Assembly: GCA_947626215.1 (NCBI GenBank)
Contig: CANQRJ010000038.1
Span: 1 to 11,476, forward strand
DNA length: 11,476 bases
Origin: an uncultured Bacilli bacterium
Lineage (GTDB): Bacteria; Bacillota_I; Bacilli_A; RF39; UBA660
Direction: 5' to 3'
Under the pieces are notes generated by a model that was not told the DNA's origin, did no database searches, and was given only the letters and a program-made list of their open reading frames with translations. The translations under genes were made by a program, and so were the position numbers. Shown in pieces: positions 5,976 to 11,476 of the stretch. How positions within the stretch are numbered: the first letter of the stretch is position 1; each line of letters opens with the position of its first letter.

Positions 5976-7328
5976 ATGGCGGCAAGAGAAATGCCTCAAA
6001 ATATTGAAGCAGAAATGAGTGTACTGGGTGTTCCTTTTTTAAACCCTTATGCTTTAGAAAAAATTATTGAAAATATAACAGAAGATATGTTTTTTGTGGA
6101 TGCCCATAAAAAAATATATAATGCTTTAGTAAGTCTTTATAAAGATAATACGCCTATTGATATTACAACAGTAAAAAATGAACTAGATAAACAAAAAAAC
6201 TTAAATGCCATTGGAGGCTTAGAATACTTAAGTGAAATCATAGGCTCTGTCGCGACAAGTGCAAACCTTGATTACTATATAAATATTGTAAAAGAAAAAG
6301 CAACAAGAAGAAAACTTATTGATACGGCTACCCATATTATTACAGATGCTTATAACGAAGAAGAAGATTTAACAAGTTTATTAGATCAATCGGAGCAAAA
6401 ATTATTAAATGTGGTAAAAACAAGACAAGTGAGTGAATTTAAACCGATTTCAGAGGCTTTAAGAGAAGCTCATGAAAATTTAGAGAGAATGAGTCATAAT
6501 AAATCGGCAATTACGGGTCTTCCTTCAGGATTTTTGGATTTAGATAAAGCAACTTCTGGATTTCATGAAGGAGAACTTATTATCATCGCGGCTCGTCCTG
6601 GTATGGGTAAAACTGCCTTCGCACTTAATGTGGCAACGAATGCGGCTATGAAAACTGATAAAGCGATTGCCATTTTTAATTTAGAGATGAGTGCCGAACA
6701 ATTAGTGAATCGTATGATTAGTTCTGTAGGTCAAATTGAAAACGATAAGTTGAAAACAGGAATGTTAAATGAAAATGATTGGAAAAGATATACTGAGGCC
6801 ATGAGTGAACTTGCCGACACCAATATTTATATTGAAGACAATGCATCTATCACGGCTCCTGAAATCAAAGCAAAATGTCGTCGATTGGCCGCGAATCCAA
6901 AAGGACTTGGGCTTGTCATTATTGATTACTTACAATTAGTAACAACCGGTGGAAGAGTAGAATCTCGACAAGTGGAAGTATCTGAAATTTCTCGTTCCTT
7001 TAAAACTATGGCCATGGAATTAAAAGTTCCAGTCATTGCTCTTGCTCAATTATCACGTGGTGTAGAACAAAGAAGAGAATCAAATCAACCAAAATTATCC
7101 GACTTGCGTGAATCAGGTTCTATTGAACAAGATGCCGATTTAGTTTTATTTATTAATCGACAAGATTATTTTGAAGCAAAAACCGCAGATAACAAACAAA
7201 ATATTGTTCCAGTAGATTTAATTATAGCTAAGCACCGTCGTGGTGGTACAGGATTATATCAATTATTATTTGAATTAAATAAAAGTTGCTTTAAATCTTT
7301 CTCACCAGTAGATGAAGAAAACTTTTAG
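5976..7328 (+). CDS. dnaB: Replicative DNA helicase DnaB (Bacillus DnaC type)
   Basis: Hexameric 5'-3' helicase that opens the replication fork. Numbered from the ATG at 5973, the N-terminal DnaB domain is about 8-110 (PQNIEAEMSVLG start). The RecA-like domain follows with Walker A ARPGMGKT (207-214), catalytic E238 in FNLEMS, Walker B LVIIDYLQL with D318, and the ARG-rich C-terminal motifs SQVEVSEISRS-like 333-342, SRGVEQR and RESGSIEQDAD (379-389), and KHRRGG. The length of 450-451 residues is normal and there is no intein. Two ATGs lie in tandem at 5973 and 5976; the second is chosen because AGGTG (5966-5970) is five bases from it and only two from the first. The residues after VLG (VPFLNP) are slightly unusual. 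It is co-transcribed with rplI, as in most Bacillota. Confidence 0.97.
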   Translation: MAAREMPQNIEAEMSVLGVPFLNPYALEKIIENITEDMFFVDAHKKIYNALVSLYKDNTPIDITTVKNELDKQKNLNAIGGLEYLSEIIGSVATSANLDYYINIVKEKATRRKLIDTATHIITDAYNEEEDLTSLLDQSEQKLLNVVKTRQVSEFKPISEALREAHENLERMSHNKSAITGLPSGFLDLDKATSGFHEGELIIIAARPGMGKTAFALNVATNAAMKTDKAIAIFNLEMSAEQLVNRMISSVGQIENDKLKTGMLNENDWKRYTEAMSELADTNIYIEDNASITAPEIKAKCRRLAANPKGLGLVIIDYLQLVTTGGRVESRQVEVSEISRSFKTMAMELKVPVIALAQLSRGVEQRRESNQPKLSDLRESGSIEQDADLVLFINRQDYFEAKTADNKQNIVPVDLIIAKHRRGGTGLYQLLFELNKSCFKSFSPVDEENF

Positions 7329-7340
7329 AAAGGATTTATT

Positions 7341-8870
7341 ATGACAAAAGAAAAAATAATCGTGGGTTTAGTAGGAGTGATTATAGTAATAGGGATTATT
7401 TTAAATGGATTTCATCCCATGAGTGGTTCTTTAAAAAGTGTGTATCAAGTTTATCTAAATGGAGAAAAATTAGGTTTAGTAGAAAATAAAGACGAACTGT
7501 TAAATCTAATTAATGAAGAACAACAAGATATTAAAGATACCTATCATGTAGATCAAGTATACCCACCGAATGGGTTTGATATCGAAGAATATGTAACCTA
7601 TAATGAAAACATTACTTCAGTTAATAACATTTATCAAAAAATAAAAGAAGAAAGTGATTTTACCATTGAAGGTTATGTCATTACCATTACAAAACCTAAA
7701 ACAGAAACTGAAGAAGAAAAAGTAACGAATATTTATGTATTAGATGATGAAATTTATAAAGAAGCAGAACGTCGTTTTGTAACTACATTTGTAGATGAAA
7801 GTGTTTATAATGCTTATATTACGAATTCGCAAGAACCGATTAAAGATGTAGGATCGATTATTAACCATATGGAATTTGAAGAAAATATTGTGATTAAAAA
7901 AGCATATATTTCCGTAAAAAATAAAATATTTACCAATGTTGATGAACTTACTCAATACTTACTTTATGGTACGACAGAGCCAGGACAAAACTATGTTGTA
8001 AAACAAGGAGACACTTTAAGTAAAATTGCCGAGGCTAGTAAATTAAATGTTCGAGAATTAATGATTTTAAATCCAAAATATAAAAGTGAAAAATCGGTTT
8101 TATCAATTGGAGATACACTTGCCAATGGAATCATTAATCCGATTTTAACATTATATCAAGAAGTAAGAAGTACTGAAGACGTAGAACAAGCATTTACCAA
8201 AGTAACAGTCACTGATAATTCGATGAGCAGTGGCTCCAGTAAAATCACTCAAGCAGGTGTTACTGGACTTGAGAGAATTACTCAAGAATATCGTATTGTA
8301 AATGGTGAACGTACTCAAGAAACAAACGTGATAAGCCGTGTCACCATCCGTGAAGCCGTCCAAGAAATCACTTCTGTTGGACCAAGATATAATCCTGGAT
8401 GGACAGGATCTGGCGGAACAGGTGGAATGATTAACACTGGACTTGACTGGGGTTGGCCTACCAAGACACCTTATGTCATTACGACAGATTATGAAAACCG
8501 TTGGGGTTCTTTCCATAACGCGATTGATATTTCAGGAACAGGTTTTGGATCTCCTATTTATGCTGCAAGAGCAGGAACAGTAGTAGAAGTTTACACAGGA
8601 TGTTCCGATCATGGTTATTATGGAAGTAACTGTGGTATGGGTTATGGAAACTATATCATCATTCAACACGAAAATAATTATTTTACCATGTATGGGCACT
8701 TAAAAAGTAATATTAATGTGGGAACGGGTTCTCAAGTCTCACGTGGTCAAGTCATCGCGTCTATGGGAGACTCGGGTTCTTCAACAGGTACTCACCTTCA
8801 CTTTGGATTTGCAGTCGGTCGTCCACATCGAGGGGGTACTTGGTATAACCCATGGAGTTTGTACCGATGA
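7341..8870 (+). CDS. Membrane-anchored LysM-G5-M23 cell-wall endopeptidase
   Basis: A 509-residue exported wall hydrolase. Residues 5-22 form a hydrophobic signal anchor after a basic start. Residues 30-205 are an extracellular region of unknown fold. LysM (peptidoglycan binding) is about 216-261 (NYVVKQGDTLSKIA). A G5 domain follows, about 268-347 (ITQAGVTGLERI, then RIVNGE). A Gly-rich linker leads to peptidase M23 at about 370-509. The M23 zinc site is complete: H392 and D396 (HNAID) and H487, with catalytic-type H453 (YGHL) and H485 (HLHFG). M23 enzymes cut peptide cross-links; the exact bond is not predictable. C421 and C431 bracket a Gly/Tyr-rich loop near the active site and could form a disulfide. 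AAAGG at 7329-7333 precedes the ATG. The TGA stop overlaps the walJ ATG (ATGA), so the two genes are probably coupled. Confidence 0.93.
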   Translation: MTKEKIIVGLVGVIIVIGIILNGFHPMSGSLKSVYQVYLNGEKLGLVENKDELLNLINEEQQDIKDTYHVDQVYPPNGFDIEEYVTYNENITSVNNIYQKIKEESDFTIEGYVITITKPKTETEEEKVTNIYVLDDEIYKEAERRFVTTFVDESVYNAYITNSQEPIKDVGSIINHMEFEENIVIKKAYISVKNKIFTNVDELTQYLLYGTTEPGQNYVVKQGDTLSKIAEASKLNVRELMILNPKYKSEKSVLSIGDTLANGIINPILTLYQEVRSTEDVEQAFTKVTVTDNSMSSGSSKITQAGVTGLERITQEYRIVNGERTQETNVISRVTIREAVQEITSVGPRYNPGWTGSGGTGGMINTGLDWGWPTKTPYVITTDYENRWGSFHNAIDISGTGFGSPIYAARAGTVVEVYTGCSDHGYYGSNCGMGYGNYIIIQHENNYFTMYGHLKSNINVGTGSQVSRGQVIASMGDSGSSTGTHLHFGFAVGRPHRGGTWYNPWSLYR

Positions 8871-9649
8871 AAATAGTTGTATTAGCAAGTGGCTCTGAAG
8901 GAAATTCTACTTTTATTAAAGATGAAGATACAAGAATTCTCTTTGATTTAGGAAAAAATAATAAATATATCACCGACAAATTAAAAGAAGTAGAAGAAAA
9001 TCCCAAAGACATTAATGCCATTATTATAAGTCATACTCATGTAGATCATGTAAGTGCCTTAAAAGTATTTATTAAGGCTAATCATCCAAATATTTATATT
9101 ACAGAAAAAATGTTAAAGGATTTAGACTTTTTAAAAGGTTATGAAAATTTAATTCTATATGATAAAGATTTCTATATTAACAATTTAAAAATTACCACCA
9201 TTCCTTCTAGCCATGATGTAAGCGATGGAAGAAACTTTATTGTAGATAATGGAAAAGAAAAAGTTGTATATTTAACGGATACAGGGTACTTAAATCGAAA
9301 ATATTTTTCTCTTTTAGAACATGCAGACTATTATTTAATGGAAAGCAATCATGATATTGAAATGCTTATGGAAGGACCTTATCCCAAACATTTAAAACAA
9401 AGAATTTTAGGGTCTCTTGGGCACCTTTCCAATAAAGATAGTAGCTTTTATCTTACAAAATTAGTAGGAGAAAACACCAAAAAAATTATATTAATGCACT
9501 TATCGGAAACTAATAATACCGAAGAGAAAGCTTTAGAAATGTTACAAAATACATTCAAAGAATATGAAGTAGAGCTTCCTTTTTCTTGTTGTGCAAGACA
9601 AAGAGAGGTGACAAAAGTCGTCGATGATAAAGATTCTGTGCGTGGGTAA
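8867..9649 (+). CDS. walJ: WalJ/YycJ-type metallo-beta-lactamase-fold hydrolase
   Basis: A 260-residue cytosolic metal-dependent hydrolase of the YycJ family, linked in Bacillus and relatives to the walRK operon and to nucleic-acid processing; the substrate is not settled. Metal motif HTHVDH is at 56-61, followed by SSHD (H116), TDTG (D138) and the terminal H211 (MHLSETNN). ESNHD (159-163) and GHLSN (185-189) are typical of this family within the beta-lactamase fold. The ATG at 8867 overlaps the peptidase stop as ATGA, with GGAG (8854-8857) inside the upstream gene; an in-frame ATG at 8852 lies inside that gene and lacks a good site. walR, walK, walH and walI are not adjacent, unlike in B. 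subtilis. Confidence 0.93.
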   Translation: MKIVVLASGSEGNSTFIKDEDTRILFDLGKNNKYITDKLKEVEENPKDINAIIISHTHVDHVSALKVFIKANHPNIYITEKMLKDLDFLKGYENLILYDKDFYINNLKITTIPSSHDVSDGRNFIVDNGKEKVVYLTDTGYLNRKYFSLLEHADYYLMESNHDIEMLMEGPYPKHLKQRILGSLGHLSNKDSSFYLTKLVGENTKKIILMHLSETNNTEEKALEMLQNTFKEYEVELPFSCCARQREVTKVVDDKDSVRG

Positions 9650-10061
9650 AATAAAAGAAAATTATTTGAAAGAACTCATTTCAGATTATGAAAAAAGAAT
9701 TCGAAAATATCATGATATAGAAATCATTGAAGTCAAAGATGAAGACTCTTTAGAAAAAGAAAAAAGAAATTTACAAAAATATATATTGGAAAAAGATTAT
9801 GTCATCACTTTAGAAATATTAGGAAAGAAAATGACGAGTGAAGAATTTTCTAAAAAAATAGAACAAACCTTTATCGAAAACTCTAATATCACTTTTGTAA
9901 TAGGAAGTTCTCTAGGCCTTCATGAAGAAATTAAAAAAAGAAGTAATTTTGCTCTTTCTTTTTCAGATTTTACTTTTCCACATGGTTTATTTCGAGGAAT
10001 TTTATTAGAACAAATTTATCGAGCATTTAAAATTATGAATCATGAAACGTATCATAAATAA
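9624..10061 (+). CDS. rlmH: 23S rRNA pseudouridine-1915 N3-methyltransferase RlmH
   Basis: SPOUT-family methyltransferase that modifies pseudouridine 1915 in helix 69 of 23S rRNA after 70S assembly, using S-adenosylmethionine. The 145 residues are short of the usual 155-160; the middle (about 40-60), which is longer in B. subtilis, is trimmed. Visible motifs are the start IKILCVGKIKE, the SAM-knot VIGSSLG (92-98), FPH (118-120), LLEQIYRAFKI (127-137) and the invariant C-terminal YHK. SAM-loop IGGxxG is here IGSSLG, and FPHQL is FPHGL. The only in-frame ATG, at 9624, overlaps the end of walJ by 26 bases; GAGGTG (9605-9610) is 13 bases upstream, a long spacing. In B. subtilis rlmH is also near walJ. 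Confidence 0.95.
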   Translation: MIKILCVGKIKENYLKELISDYEKRIRKYHDIEIIEVKDEDSLEKEKRNLQKYILEKDYVITLEILGKKMTSEEFSKKIEQTFIENSNITFVIGSSLGLHEEIKKRSNFALSFSDFTFPHGLFRGILLEQIYRAFKIMNHETYHK

Positions 10062-10066
10062 TGTTG

Positions 10067-10095
10067 TTGAATTCAAAAAAGTTGTATGTTATAGT
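10067..10095 (+). promoter_or_regulatory. Extended -10 promoter for the nucleotidyltransferase-ung pair
   Basis: TTGAAT (10067-10072) and TATAGT (10090-10095) are 17 bases apart, with TGT just before the -10 (extended -10). The start would be near 10102. It begins six bases after the rlmH stop, so these two genes form a separate unit. Confidence 0.65.
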
Positions 10096-10106
10096 AGGTT
10101 ACTATA
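10090..10106. promoter_or_regulatory. Palindrome overlapping the -10, candidate operator
   Basis: TATAGTA-GGT-TACTATA is a perfect 7-bp inverted repeat with a 3-base centre that covers the -10 hexamer and predicted start. A repressor dimer bound here would block transcription. It could also fold in RNA only if transcription starts further upstream. Confidence 0.5.
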
Positions 10107-10127
10107 AAACGAAAAAAGGTGAAAAAA

Positions 10128-10691
10128 ATGGAAGAACGCTTTATCGAAATTATTAAAAAAAATGAAGATTTAATGAAAATATTAGATTATTTAGAAGAAC
10201 AAGGGATTCCTCACTTTTTCATTTGTACAGGTTGTTTAAATCAAACGATATGGAATTATTTAGATCAAAAACCACTCAATAATCATATTTTAGATATTGA
10301 TATTTTATTTGATGATAAAGAAGATTTAAGAGAAGAAAAAGAAAAAGAACTTATTGAAAAGTTATCGAATCACTTTAAATCGATGTCTTATGAATTTGAT
10401 TGTCATAATATTAGAATTATGGATACTTGGAAAGAAAAAATAGTAAAAAAAGAAGTAAAACCATTTCTTAATGTAGAAGATGCCATAAAAAGAGTGTATG
10501 CGACGATTCAGGCCATAGGAATTACGAAAAAAAATGGAAAGATTTTGTTATATGCTCCTTATGGAGTAGAAGATATTTTTAATAAAACCATAAGACCTAT
10601 AAAAAATGAAGAAAATACAAAAGAACAATATGAGAAAAAAGTAAATGGTTGGAAAAAAAGGTTTTCAAATTTAAATGTAATTGAGTGGTAA
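10128..10691 (+). CDS. Nucleotidyltransferase-fold protein (NTP_transf_6/DUF925-like)
   Basis: A 187-residue protein that fits the DUF925/NTP_transf_6 family by pattern. It has FICTGCLNQTIWNYL (31-45; the family shows G-x-x-R-N-x-x-W-D-x-L here), the acidic pair DIDIL (D56, D58), NVEDAIKRVYATIQAIG (115-131), and YAPYGVEDIFNKTIRP (142-157). D56 and D58 would be the metal-binding aspartates of a polymerase-beta-like fold. The N-R of the family motif is N-Q (38-39), so activity is uncertain, and the substrate is unknown for the family. The ATG at 10128 is chosen because AAAAAGG (10113-10119) lies at normal spacing; the GTG at 10119 overlaps that site. It has its own promoter and operator-like palindrome and is followed 14 bases later by ung. 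Confidence 0.85.
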   Translation: MEERFIEIIKKNEDLMKILDYLEEQGIPHFFICTGCLNQTIWNYLDQKPLNNHILDIDILFDDKEDLREEKEKELIEKLSNHFKSMSYEFDCHNIRIMDTWKEKIVKKEVKPFLNVEDAIKRVYATIQAIGITKKNGKILLYAPYGVEDIFNKTIRPIKNEENTKEQYEKKVNGWKKRFSNLNVIEW

Positions 10692-10705
10692 AAAGGAAGT
10701 GTAGT

Positions 10706-11371
10706 ATGATAGGAAATAGTTGGGATGAAAAATTAAAAACAATTTGGGAAAGCGAAGGATTTAAAGATTTTTTAAATATGATTGATCATGAATATTTATT
10801 AAATACAGTTTATCCACCCAGAAATTATATTTTTAATGCGTTGAAACTAACTCCTTATGAAAATGTAAAAGTAGTCATTATGGGACAAGACCCTTATCAC
10901 GGAGAAGGAGAAGCTCATGGACTTTCTTTTTCGGTTCAAAAAGGAATCAAAGTTCCACCATCTCTACAAAATATTTATAAAGAACTTTATGATGATTTGG
11001 GAGTTCCAATAAGACAAGATGGAGATTTAACTCCTTGGGCTAAAGAAGGAGTTTTATTACTAAATGCCGTTTTGACTGTAGAAAAAGATAAACCAGCATC
11101 TCATAGAAATTATGGTTGGGAAAAACTTACGGATTACATTATTAAAGTTATTAATCAAAAAGAAGAACCCGTAGTTTTTATCTTATGGGGAAATTTTGCA
11201 AAAGAAAAAAAAGCACTTATTACCAATCCTATTCACTATGTTATAACATCTCCTCATCCAAGCCCTTTTTCTGCTAGAAATGGTTTTTTTGGAAGTAGAC
11301 CATTTTCAAAATGTAATAACTTTTTAGTATCAAAAGGATTGACTCCAATTGATTGGGGAAGAAAGGACTAG
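10706..11371 (+). CDS. ung: Uracil-DNA glycosylase (family 1)
   Basis: Removes uracil from DNA, starting base-excision repair of deaminated cytosine and misincorporated dUMP. At 221 residues it has the normal length. Motif 1 GQDPYHG (60-66) includes the water-activating D62. LLLN (117-120) places the uracil-binding Asn at 120. The leucine-loop motif HPSPFSA is at 184-190, with H184 stabilising the oxyanion. PPSLQNI (84-90) and GFFGSRPFSKCN (193-204) are also typical. The ATG at 10706 has AAAAGGA (10691-10697) eight bases upstream; the GTG at 10685 overlaps the previous gene and is less likely. It is probably co-transcribed with the nucleotidyltransferase-like gene. Confidence 0.97.
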   Translation: MIGNSWDEKLKTIWESEGFKDFLNMIDHEYLLNTVYPPRNYIFNALKLTPYENVKVVIMGQDPYHGEGEAHGLSFSVQKGIKVPPSLQNIYKELYDDLGVPIRQDGDLTPWAKEGVLLLNAVLTVEKDKPASHRNYGWEKLTDYIIKVINQKEEPVVFILWGNFAKEKKALITNPIHYVITSPHPSPFSARNGFFGSRPFSKCNNFLVSKGLTPIDWGRKD

Positions 11372-11386
11372 TTATTCACATGTAAA

Positions 11387-11411
11387 AAACTCAGATAAGT
11401 AATTTGAGTTT
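11387..11411 (+). terminator. Hairpin after ung, weak terminator candidate
   Basis: AAACTCAGAT (11387-11396) pairs with ATTTGAGTTT (11402-11411) around AAGTA, a 10-bp stem with one G-T pair, 15 bases after the ung stop. It is followed by TTT within the stem and then CCGTGTTTT, so it lacks a clean T-run. The rest of the window (11412-11476) has no ORF; a possible TATAAA at 11430-11435 has no good -35. Confidence 0.4.
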
Positions 11412-11476
11412 CCGTGTTTTGGAAGCAGATATAAAAGTTGAGTGCTAAACGTTATTTTTCAAATAATGAAAAGTGG

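Noticed and set aside
8151..8516. 121-codon minus-strand ORF inside the M23 gene
   Set aside because: It lies opposite well-conserved G5 and M23 coding sequence, has no recognisable domain and is a shadow of that gene.
8865..8875. TGA read as tryptophan (Mycoplasma-type code)
   Set aside because: Tryptophan is TGG throughout, no conserved gene contains in-frame TGA, and the TGA at 8868-8870 ends the peptidase at the family-typical point and overlaps the walJ start.
11412..11476. Possible start of a T-box or other riboswitch leader at the right edge
   Set aside because: AATAATGAAAAGTGG near the end is vaguely like the base of a T-box stem I, but the window stops before a specifier loop or T-box sequence could be seen.
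1..11476. CRISPR array, insertion sequence, tRNA or rRNA genes
   Set aside because: No regularly spaced repeats, transposase, terminal inverted repeats, tRNA cloverleaf or rRNA sequence was found. The direct repeats at 4925-4967 are only two copies with a 3-base gap.

Overview
The window is about 30% G+C. It looks like an origin-proximal chromosomal segment of a low-GC Bacillota/Mycoplasmatota-type bacterium. Genes carry strong AGGAGG-type ribosome binding sites and TTGACA/TATAAT-type promoters. The order rpsF-ssb-rpsR, rplI-dnaB, walJ and rlmH matches the neighbourhood of the Bacillus subtilis origin. The housekeeping genes read full length with TGA as a stop and tryptophan written as TGG, so the standard bacterial code applies and not the Mycoplasma code. 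An uncultured gut Bacilli lineage is a reasonable guess, but nothing here fixes the species.

Layout. (1) Positions 1-1256 hold the 3' end of a large cysteine-containing surface or secreted protein with a thrombospondin type 1 (TSP1) repeat followed by a repeated beta-rich region. (2) gpmI (phosphoglycerate mutase, 1274-2779) follows closely in the same direction. (3) A promoter and a structured leader at 2800-2942 precede rpsF-ssb-rpsR (2943-3950), which ends at a strong and probably bidirectional terminator. (4) Positions 3979-5453 hold an accessory insert between rpsR and rplI: an unrecognised 267-residue protein on the minus strand and a divergent tandem-HTH regulator. Their 233-base spacer carries two 20-base direct repeats and a 15-codon ORF with its own ribosome binding site. 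(5) An extended -10 promoter starts a co-directional run rplI-dnaB-M23 peptidase-walJ-rlmH (5527-10061) with very short gaps or overlaps. (6) A second extended -10 promoter, overlapped by a perfect 7-bp inverted repeat, starts a nucleotidyltransferase-fold gene and ung (10128-11371). The last 105 bases are non-coding and hold one hairpin.

How the genes fit together. Most of the window is core replication, translation and repair: SSB, replicative helicase, uracil-DNA glycosylase, S6, S18, L9 and the 23S rRNA methyltransferase RlmH. Cell-envelope functions (LysM-G5-M23 peptidase, WalJ-type hydrolase, TSP1 protein) are interleaved. WalJ is present, but the walRK two-component genes that accompany it in Bacillus are not next to it; a membrane-anchored wall peptidase sits there instead. 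The most interesting unexplained parts are the TSP1/repeat protein, the HTH/267-residue divergent pair with its repeat-bearing spacer, the three-arm leader before rpsF, and the operator-like palindrome on the nucleotidyltransferase-ung promoter.
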